A DNA stretch of 64,000 bases from Misgurnus anguillicaudatus (lineage: Eukaryota > Chordata > Actinopteri > Cypriniformes > Cobitidae). Below the pieces are notes generated by a model. The model was not told the origin of the DNA and made no database searches. It saw only the letters and a program-made list of their open reading frames with translations. Location of the stretch: contig NC_073348.2 in the NCBI RefSeq assembly GCF_027580225.2, positions 39,994,501 to 40,058,500 of the forward strand, read 5' to 3'. Below are positions 34,321 to 48,930 of the stretch, one piece after another. Each line of letters starts with the position of its first letter. The first letter of the stretch is position 1. The translations under genes and the position numbers were made by a program.

Positions 34321-36214
34321 GTGCCCTGCATCCCAGCAACCCCATAGCAACAAGCATCAGGTACACCTTAGCAACCACCTAGCAACACTAAGTCAAAACT
34401 GATATTAAATTCAGTAGATATGAAGTAAAATCAGTTTAAGCTTATGAATCAATATTTCTCTCTGTTACACATCCTTCATTTAATTCACTCAATGTCTGCA
34501 ATTGTGTGTGATGTAATGCTTGCAGACTCGACAGTTAAATGTCAATCTGCTGTCTTCAGACATTACACACAATGACAGCGCTCCAGGAGAAAACATAAAT
34601 ACACGCATGACAGCTGCTGTAAAAACACAAACATGCTGAAATCAAATCAAAATCTGTTTGCTCTGGATCAGGATTATGTACATTGGATATTTTCTGCAGA
34701 TATTTTTATTATTGCATTTGGAACTTCACCGATGTCTTTCATTTTGGTATGCAGCTTTTATTTGTTTTACTCTTCCCAATGCTTTTAATAAAAAGTTGAC
34801 ATGTGCCATATTTTATATCACGATCGGTCACAATGACTGGCAGTCGTGTTTCCATGCCAAACCTTTTCCTCACACCATCATTAGAAAGAAACAGCATTGC
34901 ATGTGACATCCGAAACAAACAGATATGACTGACACCTCAAATCTGAAGGACATGAGCCATGTGTACTGTAGACCGCAGAATATCACAGAGACATGCATCT
35001 TTAAGAGAACAACCTAGCAAAGTCATGAACTTTAAAAACACAGGGACTAATCATAATTTATACCGTGAAGCCGTTAGTTTTGCTCGAGTGTTCCAGGATC
35101 ACTGAACTTCACGGCTACAGAAGACGTATGGCTGGTCTGAAGGTAAGAGAGGCCATCATCAATAAAACATAAGCAGCCGGCTTCACTTCTAACACACGGC
35201 TCTTCTTTATGTAGACACTGCAGATCCTATCTACTGCTCACACAACTCTATGATCTATGTCTTTAGGTTATCAGATCTCTGAGGGCTTTAGGAGAAACAG
35301 AGAGAGAGAGAGAGCCTGAATGTGGCTCAATTAATATGTAATGCATTTACAGCTATACCGTATGCCTTACAGCTACATACCGTTTTAGCATTTTCTTAAT
35401 GCAAAGCCAAAATTGAAAGCCAGTTTGTGAAAATCAATTCATTACAGTAGAACAAGAGAGATGATGCATTGGAAAGCTAAATTTCTCTTGTATACTTCAT
35501 ACGTGGGATCGCCTTACGCACCAAAACAAAAGCGTCCCGGTGGCTTTGTGTATGAAATAATATTGTATTTCATCCTTCACAATCGATGCAAACGCTGGAT
35601 CATATCTATTCCACAACGTGCATTGTAATGTGAGCAACTGCATGAGGTTGTCCATGAATAATATTCAAACTGTGTGAGCAGGCCGTGATGCTCGCCGTGA
35701 CCCGATGAGGAAGTACAGGATGTTTTCTGACATGACGTGAGACCTGGGAGCACCACGGGTTTTCATTGTGTCAATAAATGTCCGATTAATATTCTCACTG
35801 CGCTGCACATGATGATTATGATGGATACAAACTGACAACAGAGGTGTGTAGTGTCATTTGTAATTGGTCGATGCGTGGAGATGTTTTCCTGCGATCCGTT
35901 GGCTCCCACGAGATTACTAATCACATTTTGGGCGGATGGTAATTACCCGGCAAAACTTCACTGTGAGCAGCAGAGAGAAAGACAAACCTCACATCATATA
36001 TTCAAATCAGTGTTTGCCCAATGCATTTGACGTCTTAGTAAAAACATTTTAATTGAATTACTGTAAACAGTTTTAGGATATTATGATACTTGAATGAAAA
36101 TCAAGACCTGACCTGAGAACAGGTAGGTTGTTGTTTACAGTCTATCATGGGTTTGATTGTTATTTGGTCATTCGAGATTATCAACACAAAAGGGGATTAT
36201 CACACTGATACGTA
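34321..36214. other. Unique sequence; candidate conserved non-coding stretch 35690-35960
   Basis: No gene recognised. 35690-35960 is GC-richer and repeat-free by eye. A short (GA)n is at 35289-35303. Confidence 0.35.
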
Positions 36215-36635
36215 CACTGCAAAAAATTATTTTTAAGAAAAACAATTCTTAATATTTTTGTAAAAATATCAAAAAATTCTTAAATTAAGATGCTTTTTCT
36301 TGATGAGCAAAACGACCCAAGAAAATAAGTCTAGTTTTTAGACCAAAAATATCAAATTTAAGTGATTTTAAACAAGCAAAAAAATCTGCAATGGGGTAAG
36401 CAATTTTTTCTTGAATTTTTCTTGAATTTAGTATTTAAGAAAAATGTTCAAGATTTTTTTTTCTTGCTTGTTTTATGCACAAAATCACTTAAATTTGATA
36501 TTTTTGGTCTTATTTTCTTGGGTCTTTTTGCTCATATAGAAAAGCATCTTAATTTAAGAATTTTAAAATATTCTTACTGAAAACAAGACAAAATGCTAAG
36601 ATTTTTTTCCTTAAAAATATGTTTTTTTTGCAGTG
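36215..36635. mobile_element. Foldback element CACTGCAAAAAAT, with TA flanks
   Basis: The ends CACTGCAAAAAATTATTTTT and TTTTTTTTGCAGTG are bordered by TA on both sides. The arms match 16109-16623. The 72-codon frame is repeat-encoded. Confidence 0.82.
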
Positions 36636-36725
36636 TAGACATATCTCAACTTAACATAGATCTAAATTATAATTAATCTTTAAAATAAACAAGGATCTAC
36701 TGTATTTTTATGTAAGTTCATGAAA

Positions 36726-37519
36726 GTAGGCACGTTTCCATTACTCTTTAAATTGCAAAAATTGACATTGCGAACAAAAAAAACGGGCAATGGAAACATG
36801 TCGCCAAATTTTGCAAAACCTCCCATATATCGTAAAAAAGTTTTTACGCTCGCCTAAGGAGGTTTTTCAGGCAAATTAGAAAATATGTATTTTGCAAAAC
36901 TGCAAGGTAAACAATGTTTATTCACATTTTTAGGTCACCTGATGTACGTCACATAATCGTTATTTGAAAATGATGCAGTAATCTCCCAAAAGTATAGACG
37001 CTTTCATCGGAGGCACATCACATCTGGTCCGAACTTTACTTCCGTTTTTTTGACAGTCTGACTAGTTGCTAAACTGAACTCTCACAAATACCTCATATAA
37101 AATAACAAATGTTTTGGTTTCCTAGGTAATCTATGTGTTGTTTATTTTACTTGTTATATAAATAAACTACGTTTAAAGAAATTTGTTGTTATTTATTCTT
37201 AGCGGACTTTACCAGAAGTTACATGTTGACCACGAAAGCCGCTTGTTTATGTTGTTACTGCTGAAACTGTCAATAGGAGGCTTTCATTGGCATTAATGCT
37301 AGTCAACCGTCCTAGTCTTCTTCAATTAAAAATAATAGCTAGTGAGTTGGATTCAATATTAGTAGATCTACCAAAAATATTTGGAAAGACTTGTCATCGG
37401 AGGTAAAACGTTTAAGGCACATATCATAGTGGAAACGCTGTCATTTTAGTAAAGTTTTTATCAACATTTAGCAAATAACACATATTTTTTGCACAAATAT
37501 GTAATGGAAACGCAGCTAC
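36726..37519. mobile_element. Inverted-repeat element GTAGGCACGTTTCCATTAC
   Basis: The left end GTAGGCACGTTTCCATTAC is mirrored by GTAATGGAAACGCAGCTAC at the right. It is 794 bp long, without recognised coding sequence. A fragment is at 19210-19420. Confidence 0.82.
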
Positions 37520-39087
37520 TGATTTAAAAAAACAAGTACAACAAAGTTTAAATGAGCAAAACAACTGGCCAAGGAAACCAAACCTTACAGCATTGGTCAT
37601 CTGATGTCTGTCTACACACGGCTGAGGTTAACACAAAAGATCAGTATCTGCTAAAAATAATAGCTGGCAGACTTTCCTTGTCCTCCTCCTCGACCCGAGC
37701 GCACACCTGACTGAATTTAACATTAAAGAGAGTTCAAATGCGACTTTGACCTTCAGCTGGAATAAGTACAGTATACACACATTTGAAAAATCAGAATCGA
37801 AATGCTTTAATTTACATCTTAATTGTCACATCTTCTTTAAACAACAAGATATAACCCACGATAAAGCTGGTGTGAACCTGATCTGTCTGGGGTTTACCAG
37901 AGGTCATCGTCTAAAACCGAGGTGCAGTTAAAGCACTCATGCAAAACATTGATATCAACAGAGATGTGCACAGTGGAGAAAGATGAGATATATTTCACAC
38001 GCTGCGATCAATACATGCATTAGACACTTCACACACTTTCCACCGCTTTGTTTTAATGAGTAATTGCAAGGCATGATGGGTAAGGACTTTAAACATACTG
38101 TATGTTAGGTTATTGGTGTGAAAGGATTAATAATTTACCGCATTGAACGCATCGCACGCGCGCACACACACTTAAATGTTTAAATTCAATATTTATGCAT
38201 CTAAATTCAGTATAAATAATTCTAACAGAATTTTATTTGGCCCTGCTAAGGAAATTTTTATGTGTAAATTGAACCCAGTTTTACTGCTTAAATAAACAAA
38301 AAGCTTTTTACGTTGAATCTCATAAAAACTTATTTCACAAATTACTCCATATTAAATTAATGTTTTGCATAAAGAAAATGCTTATCATTCTTAAAAATCT
38401 TAATTATTATTAATCACAAATATTATTATTTTTTTATTAAAAATTAAATTTCTAATTTCTGAAGCACAAGGACACAGACATTGTTGCTGAGAATAGCTGT
38501 GTAATAAATATTAATGTCATCTCTATGTTCAATATCTTTTACCAAAACACATAAAAACTTTCACAAATTCACAGGAGATCTTCTGACAGTAAGAGATCTG
38601 TAGAAATATGTAAAGTAACCGTGTTACAATTAACCCTGCATTAGTTTGTGCCCCGTTCACTCCTACTGTAAACTGATCAGTACTGTACAGTACTGTAAAA
38701 CCATCTCAATGTCAAAAACTGGCCCAATTCACCCTGTATATAATTTGATGTCCTTATATAATAATAAATAATGGAAAACTAATCTAAAATAGCTTTAATT
38801 TTCTTCAAGCTAAATATAATCTGTAATATGTTTTGATGGTTTGTTTTGGATCTGATGTTCTGTTGGGAGACTGATGATCAGACATCATTAATCTTGATTC
38901 TCTCTCTCAGCAGGTTTAATTGGAGGGTAAGACTCGTATCACCATCACAAAACAACAACAACATCAGCACATAAAGGAGAGTTGTGTAGTAAATGCAGTC
39001 GAGTACTAACTTCAGATGAACTAATCTTACAGGATAAACTCTTCAGGGTTCATGCACACGTCACATTGAGTGATTGTTCATGTGTCA
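37520..39087. other. AT-rich, no recognised feature
   Basis: No gene or named repeat. A short (CA/CG)n run is at about 38155-38170. Confidence 0.4.
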
Positions 39088-39372
39088 ATATGTTGACGCG
39101 GAGGGTATACCTTTCGCGTCATTTTTTGACGAACTGGGGACTGCAACACTACTAAGTCCGTTGCATTCTCTTTCCTATTTTCTTACCATTTTCTACCATT
39201 TTCGCGTCGGTTTAGGGTTAGAATTACAGAATGACATCCCTACCCAAACCTTTCCCTAACCCCAATGCCAGGCGACAACTGTTTAATTTCGCGTACCCAA
39301 TAGTATTGAAGTCCCCAGTTCGTCAAAAAATGACGCGAAAGGTATACCCTCCGCGTCAACATATTGACGCAT
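39088..39372. mobile_element. Foldback element TCAATATGTTGACGCGGAGG
   Basis: Arms of about 65 bp (TCAATATGTTGACGCGGAGG, GGTATACCTTTCGCGTCATT) are inverted almost perfectly at 39310-39372. The core (GTCGGTTTAGGGTTAGA, CCTAACCCCAATGCCAGGCG) is the one found in the CACG elements although the arms differ. Confidence 0.82.
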
Positions 39373-40428
39373 GGTCAAGTGTCGTCAAATATTGACGCCA
39401 TGGGTGTGAGACCGTGTTAGGTCTTTCTATTACTGGAATTGGAAAAATACTGATATTCAATTAATGACATTTACTGATAGATATAGAGTCTTGTTTCAAA
39501 TTATTGATAAAGTTGTGAAATTGTAATTCAATGCAATTCAATGTCATTGTGATTAAAAATAATCACACAGTTTCAGTCCTGCTCCTACTGATTTCCAAGA
39601 TATAATCTGATCATCGGCTGTTTTTAAACAATCGGCTGCCGATTATAAGCCGATATATGAGTGCATCTGTAAACCTGAGTCTGCTTATTCTTTAGCAGGA
39701 TTCTTGTTGTTTGTTTGTCAGATGTTTTACTTGTTTTTAAAGGATGTAAATATTTAAATATAGGCTTCATTTTAATGAAATATAATTAATTTAAAGCCTG
39801 AGGAGATTTAATGACATACAAAGCCTGTTTCATATCCATATCCAGTCAAATAATCTTTACGGCGCTCCGCAGGATTATTAATGAGATTTATATCATCATT
39901 TGTAACTGATCTCAAGATCTGAAATAAATCAATTAAATGTCAGATCTTAATTTAGGATTCATTTCAAAGTAAAGAAACTCTTAATCAATCCTTCACAATG
40001 CTAAAGGATTTTCTGTTTTTTTTCTTCATGAACATGATACCTGTTTAATTCCTCTATGGTAGTACATTTTCTTATAAATATGCTTTTATCCTCAGCAAAT
40101 TGATCTGGTTGTTATGTTTCTCTGTGCTCTCCATCGCCAGTAGACCCAGAATAAGATCCTTTATTCTGCAAGAAAAGATCCAGCAGGGAGACAAGTGACC
40201 CAATTATCACATAATGGGCTCTGGGTGGTCTGTGAGGTGAGATACAAAATCTATTTCATCAAACCGACCGATAACATCAAGAGATATACATCAATCACCA
40301 GTCAACTGTGACTACTGGAATTCTGCTCATAATAACAATCTGATATAATCAACATTTATATTACAAATCTTAATATGATCCGGCTCTTTTTTACTATGAT
40401 ACTTTGAAAAAGATCAGATAGTGATATA
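39373..40428. other. AT-rich, no recognised feature
   Basis: Nothing identified. Confidence 0.4.
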
Positions 40429-40529
40429 AATATATTATATTATATTATATTATATTATATTATATTATATTATATTATATTATATTATATTATATTATAT
40501 TATATTATATTATATTATATTATATTATA
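40429..40529. repeat. (TATAT)n pentanucleotide microsatellite
   Basis: About 20 units of TATAT. A few units resume at 41411-41425 after the Tc1 element, which landed inside the tract. Confidence 0.95.
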
Positions 40530-41410
40530 CATTCAGCTAAAGGATTATTAGGAACACTTATACTGTGTTGGACCCCTTTCGCCTTCAGAACTGCCTTAAT
40601 GCTATGTGGCATTGATTCAACAAGGTGCTGAAAGCATTCTTCAGAAATGTTGGCCCATATTGATAGGATAGCATCTTGCAGTTGATGGAGATTTGTGGGA
40701 TGCACATCCAGGGCACAAAGCTCCCGTTCCAAAGATGCTCTATTGGGTTGAGATCTGGTGACTGTGGGGGCCATTTTAGTACAGTGAACTCATTGTCATG
40801 TTCAAGAAACCAATTTGAAATGATTCGAGCTTTGTGACATGGTGCATTATTCTGCTGGAAGTAGCCATCAGAGGATGGGTACATGGTGGTCATAAAGGGA
40901 TGGACATGGTCAGAAACAATGCTCAGGTAGGCCGTGGCATTTAAACAATGCTCAATTGACACTATTAGACCACCACCACCAGCCTGCACAGTGGTAAGAA
41001 GGCATGATGGATCCACGTTCTCATTCCGTTTACGCCAAATTCTGACTCTATCATCTGAATGTCTCAACAGAAATCAATACTTATCAGACCAGGCAACATT
41101 TTTGCAGTCTTCAACTGTCCAATTTTGGTGAGCTTGTGCAAATTGTAGCCTCTTTTCCTATTTGTAGTGGAGATGAGTGGTACCCGGTGGGGTCTTCTGC
41201 TGTTGTAGCCCATCCGCCTCAAGGTTGTGCGTGTTGTGGCTTCACAAATGCTTTGCTGCATACCTCAGTTGTAACGAGTGGTTATTTTAGTCAAAGTTGC
41301 TCTTCTATTAGCTTGAATCAGTCGGCCCATTCTGATTTCTGATTGGTTGATTAGATAATTGCATTAATGAGAAATTGAACAGGTGTTCCTAATAATCCTT
41401 TAGGTCAGTG
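40530..41410 (-). mobile_element. Tc1/mariner element, nearly full length, inactive
   Basis: The terminal inverted repeats include TAAAGGATTATTAGGAACAC in both ends, next to TA. Element length is 881 bp. It lies in a (TATAT)n tract, a natural TA target. It carries a broken transposase on the minus strand. Confidence 0.93.
40585..41261 (-). pseudogene. Tc1 transposase pseudogene
   Basis: Tc1/mariner transposases cut and paste DNA with a DDE/D catalytic triad. Seen here in pieces across frames: a DNA-binding part (RTTLRRMGYNSRRPHRVPLI), a core with VRIWRKRNENVDPSCL, GYFQQNNAPCHKARIISNWF and WPPQSPDLNPIEHLW, and a C-terminal piece in another frame (KAVLKAKGVQHS). The breaks are an in-frame stop just after WSDKY (the usual first catalytic Asp region), at least one frameshift, and the second catalytic Asp (normally QQDNAPCH) changed to Asn. 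It is dead. Confidence 0.92.
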
Positions 41411-42351
41411 TATTATATTATATTAAGAGATACGGTAAAGAATGACCAGAAAATTGTAAGTGTGGTAAATCTGACATATACCATGGTACTGAGGTTGTAT
41501 TTTTCATATACAGTATCATGCTATTTACAAGGTAAAACATATTGTCCGATATATTGATCATCCCCTGGTACTTTGTTGTAAGTGCTAACACGAGCCCATG
41601 TGTGAAATAAGCCCTGAGCTGTGTGGTTGTATGTTATTCTCATGAGAAATCTCAAATGTTTTAAACGGTTTAACCTGACTAAACCCTGAGGAGACTGAAG
41701 GTGTCACCATCTCCAGCTAATCACTTATGTTGATTTCAGGTCTCAGGTGAACGTGATTTATGTTGAACCCGCAGCAGTAAAACCGTCAGTGATCCTTCAG
41801 TGTTTGATGTTCAGGATGAGTGAGATATGATGGTAATGAAAGATTTTTACAATCTGATGTATGGAGCTCATGATTAAGTTTAGTTCATTACAACTTATCC
41901 TTAAACAAACACTGATATAAAAAGATAGGCAGTATAATTCTGTAAGATATCTTAATATACCTCATTCTGGCCAACCTGTAAAGCAGATTCGTGTGTATCA
42001 TTCAGCAATCCCAGAATGCATTGCAACAAACTCTGGAAGGAAACAAATCAAAGATGGTAAACACATGAAGTAAAATTTTAAATATAATAGCGAGCCAGTT
42101 TGTGACTAAAGTCATTTACTTGTTTCTACATAAAATCATTCTACATGACTTGAAAATATAACCTTTATATCTTTAGAATTGACTGAAATCATAGCTTAGA
42201 TTTACTGCAAATTGATGTTATTTACTGGCAACACACTAAAAAAAAAAGATATTTTAAGTTTTTTTTTGCTTTAGCAGTTTTGTTTAATGCTACACATTAG
42301 TTTTAGTTTTTTGTTCAAACCCAATTTCATGCATAATACTAAAATAACAAC
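41411..42351. other. No recognised feature
   Basis: After the microsatellite remnant there is nothing I can name. A CCCAGAATGCATTGCA motif near 42010 recalls the family at 44358 and 47029. Confidence 0.4.
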
Positions 42352-42750
42352 CCAATCTCACGGAAATTCGTGTTATAGTCACGAAATATTTAATTAATGT
42401 GTTCGTGTTATTGATACGAGTTTGTGCTGTTTTTCATGCCAATGGAGCACAAATGTCTTTTTCGTGTCAACCAGCATGAATATCTATAAATAGTTTTTTG
42501 TGTCTGTAGCACGACTTTTTTTTCTTTATCGTGTCATTTTATATATTTTTTTCTCATTGTTTTTTTCCTATTTTTTACCATTGTCGCTTGGGGTTTGAAT
42601 CATTTTCTGCGACATTCTAACCCAAACCCTAACTCTAAACCCAACTTCAGGCGAGAATAGTTTTAAAAGTGGAAAAAATAACCATGTAGAAACCAATGCA
42701 TAAAATTACATCCTAACCCCAACCCCAAGCGACAATGATTTAAAAATAGG
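42352..42750. mobile_element. CACG foldback element, right end lost
   Basis: The left arm is CTCACGGAAATTCGTGTTAT and AGTCACGAAATATTTAATTA, and the core GTCGCTTGGGGTTTGAA and AACCCAAACCCTAACTCTAA. The matching right arm is missing. Confidence 0.7.
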
Positions 42751-43022
42751 AAATACATGTAATGTAAGTAAGTTTTTGGGGGGTTACCATAGTGGTGAAG
42801 TGTGAGGATGAGCATGTTTATACCACTCTGGCATTAACACAGCTTTACTCATTGAGAATCATGTGCAAATATTCATGCAGTAAACTTACTTGTGCTTCCT
42901 TTCAGCACCATTCATAACATATGGAACAAAAATAAATGTTTATTTTTTAAATTGTCCAACAAAAGCAAGTAAAGTTAGTTGACTCAACACAAATTATGTT
43001 TTCAACATGAATTTCAACACGA

Positions 43023-44229
43023 TGGGCCCTATTTTAATGATCTAAGCGCATTGTCTAAAGCGCACGGTCTAAATGGGCGTGTCCGATGCCACTTTTGTTA
43101 ATTTAACGACGGGAAAATGGTTTGTGCGTCGAGTGCACGGCCTAAAAGACTTATTCATATTTTCCTAATGAGTAATGGGTGTGTTTTGGGTGTAACGTGC
43201 AATAAACCAATGAGAGTCTTATCTCTCATCCCCTTTAAAAGACAGTTGTGCTGGCGCTATGTCTAGATGGCCTTTGTAAACTGAAAAACTAAGCGGAGGA
43301 AGAAGACCCCCAGTTTCAGAATAATGTTAAAAAATTTGTTGTTTTCATTTTTATGCAAATTTAAATTTTTGGGATTAAAACCTTTAAAAGCCGTTTTTTT
43401 CAAGTCATTGAAGTACCAATAGCAGGCTTTTAATTGCTGTAAATATATTGATATCCTACATAATCATTGTAATCTCATAAAATAATTTGCAAATATGGAA
43501 GAAAATGTTTGTACTCTAAAAATACAAACAAGAGAAAGAATTTACAAACGTGCGGAGAGCCGAAGTGTTTAAGCACTCGGACAGCACCATAGGATTTTTA
43601 CAAAGCATTACTTAAAATGTTTATCATCTCACCATATCCACAGGTACAGATTCATCAATAAATCCATAAGGTAGCATTTAAAAACATTTAAAAATAGATG
43701 CATTTGTTTAAAGCAACGCATTTATTTACTTACCAGGCTACAGGTGAAGCAGCTCTTTACTCCTTCTAACGTCTCATAATCGGTCCTCATTTATGTCCAA
43801 GAGACTCAATAATAATCTTTTACATTCAATCCTTTAATCTTTCATATTTAAAAACGTTTTTGTGCTGGTGCGCATTCATGTATGCGATAAGCAAACCCGC
43901 GTTGTCCTCCCGTTTATAACTAACAGCGCTCTTTAAATAACAAAAAAACATATTGCGCCACTGACTTTAGACTTTAGACCAGGTTTTAGTTAGTCAATGG
44001 TGTAGTCTATTTTAGTTGCCTCAAAATGGCAACACGCCAACAATGCGCCTGAACACACCTCGCTTTCAGACCAGAACGCCTATGGGCGCAAAATTGGGCG
44101 CAAATGCATTTGCTATTTAAACAATGCGGCGCTACACGTGAAAATGATCATTGCGCCGGGTTGAAACTAACAAAAGACACTTGCGTCGCGCATTGCACTG
44201 CATTGCGCCGAGTGTATGATAGAGCCCAT
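43023..44229. mobile_element. GGGCCCTATTTTAA-ended DNA element
   Basis: The left end is GGGCCCTATTTTAATGATCT; the right end has GCGCCGAGTGTATGATAGAG and then CCC. AT lies at both flanks. The interior corresponds block by block to 24785-26297 without the nested insertion. It may be an ISL2EU/PIF-like family (inferred from the AT flanks). Confidence 0.72.
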
Positions 44230-44357
44230 TAAGTTGAGTGAACTTAATTTTCACTTGTAAGCACAATCCCTGGCTTATGTTCAGATAATTCAATTCAATT
44301 GTGTGGAAATAGGTGTCATCACTTTATTAACTCAAACCAACAAGCTATTATCTTTAC

Positions 44358-44478
44358 AGAATAAAACTAAAATAACAGCCTTCTGGGAAGGAAAAAACAG
44401 AAAAAAGTTGATGAGGATTTCTGGTTCCCAGAATGCTTTGCATGAGGCTGTTATTTTTTATAGCTTTTTTCTGTGAAG
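44358..44478. repeat. Hairpin element around TTCTGGGAAGG/CCCAGAATG
   Basis: AAAACTAAAATAACAGCC pairs with GGCTGTTATTTTTTATAG; the middle contains GAGGATTTCTGGTTCCCAGA. A second copy is at 47029-47150. Confidence 0.7.
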
Positions 44479-44479
44479 A

Positions 44480-45742
44480 AAAATACTTGTTAATGTTCAT
44501 TTAAACAAACCGTTGCTAGTAAATAACAAATCTATAGTAAATATAATAAATCTACAGTAAGTTACTGGCAAACAGTTTCATAACTACAGCAAACGTTTTA
44601 GTGAAACATGTTTGCTGTGTAGTAGCAAGTGTATAACAACAAGCTCCATACTGAAATGTGACATACATGACCTGAGGAGATGATGTATACTTTTATATAC
44701 TGTATTGCACATTACTCACCTATGAGATGTCATCCATTAGAAGACAGCTGTCTATGTGGGCAGTGTGCACCAATGCATATCACCGAGCTAATGTGTGGGA
44801 TGACCTACAGCCAAATGTAATCCACATTTCTTTACACACATTCTTTTTATTATATAATATGCGTGCATTAAATGATGAACATGTTCCTTTATATTGCACA
44901 TTACTGCAGCAGGCTCTGGTAAATCTACTTTCTGTTCTAGTAAAAGTAATGCGAGCTGTTCAGTTACGATCTTCAATAAGTTATAAATGTTCTTACATCG
45001 GTTGAAAGACGGCACGCTTCCCTAAGAACACGGTTCAGTGCTACTGGGACCTCTGAAAAGATTTGTGATTAATAATACATGAGCAATAAGGCCAACTCAG
45101 GTTAGCAAACTCTTTAGCCATAGTTTTAGATTTCAATTTCTCTGAGTCACACTCGCTGGGTTGAGAAACGATCACGGTGTGATGTTTCATGAGTTACTCA
45201 TGCAGCTGCTGCAAATGAAGAGTAAACGTGTTGAAGAAACAAAACATTCATCAGGATTTTCAATACATTTAACCAGCAAGATGTGTTTGGCCATCCAGTT
45301 TCACCAGAAGAGCCATAATAAACGATCAACTTCACCTGCTTGGGATTTTATTTCTCGTTATAGCAGATTGTTGCTATGCAGTTGCTAAGGAGCTTTGAGT
45401 AGTTGTTAGTACAGTCCAGTTTACAACATGCTGGTTATGTAGTTACTTACCAGCCCAAGTCAGAAGAGCCCTCTTATTTATTGTTGTTGTCCAATAACCT
45501 GCAATAAAAGGAATAGCTCACCAAAAAAATAAAAGAAGATAAACCCATAACTTACTCACTTTATGCTATGTATGCAGACTATTTGAATTTAAAACTGGAA
45601 ATAATGTATGAATTAAAGTATTTAGTAACATCAAAACATTTAAGTGTTTAGTAAAATTAAAAGATCCCTGTTCTAGACATCATTTTAAGGTTGAGGTGAA
45701 AAAAGAGTTTTCTTTAATGCTAGAATGTAGCATTAATCAGCC
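44480..45742. other. No recognised gene
   Basis: Complementary frames of 92 and 75 codons at 44727-45015 have no known domain. No repeat named. Confidence 0.4.
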
Positions 45743-46310
45743 AAGTCTCACGAAATTTCGTGATATAGTCACGTAATTTTTTGATTCTTTTTTCATGATA
45801 TTGTCGCACCCGCATGTGAAACTATCGCGTGTGGTTTCGCGTACACACATGAAATTTTCGCTTTCAAGTGTGCGCGCCATAGTTTCACGTGAGCACATGA
45901 AACTAAACTTTAGATTTTTTTACTCCAATGTCACCTTAGGGGCTCGGTAGTTGCTCAACTGTTTTGTCCTATTTTCTTACAATTGTCGCTTCGGTTTAGG
46001 GTTAAATTTACATAAAATGACATCCTTAACCAACTGTAACCCTAACGCCAGGTGACAATTGTTTTAAAATCAGAAAAAATTGTATAAACCAATACTTAAA
46101 GTGACATCCTAACGCAAACACCAAATCTAACCCTAAACTGAAGCGAAAATGGCAATATAATAGGAAGAAGCAGTTAAGTAACCAATCCGTGACAATGATG
46201 CGTATACAGATATTCATGATACGATCACGAAAAAACGCGGAAATTTGTGACAATATCACGAAAAAAGAATCAAAAAGTTACATGACTATATCACAAAATT
46301 TTGTGAGACT
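45743..46310. mobile_element. CACG foldback element carrying a second element
   Basis: The ends AGTCTCACGAAATTTCGTGA and TCACAAAATTTTGTGAGACT are bordered by an 11-bp direct repeat GTAGCATTAAT (45727-45737, 46313-46323). The core GTCGCTTCGGTTTAGGGTTA is present. A partial copy of the GTTTCACGTG element lies in it at about 45803-45947. Confidence 0.8.
45803..45947. mobile_element. Partial GTTTCACGTG element nested in the CACG element
   Basis: It contains CATAGTTTCACGTGAGCAC and ends CTCCAATGTCACCTTAGGGG, the terminal repeat of 46733-46981. The left end is missing. Confidence 0.7.
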
Positions 46311-46345
46311 GAGTAGCATTAATACCATCCTATGAACTAAAATCC

Positions 46346-46436
46346 CTACTAGAAAGACTTTGTAAAACCAGCCTTAGATGGTTTTAGCTGGTTAAGCTGG
46401 TGTAGCAGGCTGGTTTTAGTTGGTCTTTCAGTAGGG
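46346..46436. repeat. Short CTGGTTTTAGCTGG inverted-repeat element
   Basis: CCCTACTAGAAAGAC at the left and GGTCTTTCAGTAGGG at the right are inverse; the middle repeats TTTTAGCTGGTTAAGCTGG. Confidence 0.75.
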
Positions 46437-46732
46437 ATGACGACATGGTGGCTGCACGTTGATACATTAGACAATTGTTGGCCGTGCGGCATTGATCATT
46501 GTTTTTATTAATGAAAATCAATTTAGTTAAAAATACAAAAATGACAAAGTAATCTAACAACAATATAATCAAAATGTGACATGGCAAGATACAAAGCTCC
46601 AAAACCATTGAGGTTTTTTTTGTGTCTTGCGATTGCGTGTTTCACATATGACGACTAGTCACGAGACTCATAAAAATCAATGATTGATGTTAAACATTTC
46701 TGTAGAAATTACACTATTACTTCCAGCTGTTT

Positions 46733-46981
46733 GCCCCTAAGGTGACAATGGAGTAAAAAAATCAAAAGTTTATTTTCGCATGCTCACTTGAAGCCTTCAT
46801 GTGCAGATTTTTTTTTAAAGTTTAGTTTCGCATGCTCACTTGAAACTTTTGTGCGCACATGTGAAACTACTGTGAGCACGCAAAACTAAACGCAGTAGTT
46901 TCACGTGTGCATGCGATAGTTTCACGTGCGCATGCGTAACTAAACTTTATTTAATTTTTTGTCCATGTCTCCTTTAGGGGC
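46733..46981. mobile_element. Inverted-repeat element with GTTTCACGTG minisatellite
   Basis: The ends GCCCCTAAGGTGACAATGGA and CCATGTCTCCTTTAGGGGC are inverse. The interior repeats a roughly 22-bp unit, GCATGCGATAGTTTCACGTG. Confidence 0.8.
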
Positions 46982-47028
46982 TCCATAGTTTAACAGTAAC
47001 TTACTTACAATTTAATTTTATGTTATTT

Positions 47029-47150
47029 ACTGGGCAACATTTTGCCTCATGCAAAGCATTCTGGGAAGGAAAAAAACAGAAAAAGGTTTATGAGGATTTC
47101 TGGTTCCCAGAATGCATTGCATGATGCTGTTATTTTTTAGTTTTATTCTG
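47029..47150. repeat. Hairpin element around TTCTGGGAAGG/CCCAGAATG, second copy
   Basis: CCTCATGCAAAGCATTCTGG pairs with CCCAGAATGCATTGCATGA; the same middle GAGGATTTCTGGTTCCCAGA as at 44358. Confidence 0.72.
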
Positions 47151-47159
47151 CGTGCCACC

Positions 47160-48930
<1,771 letters not shown>

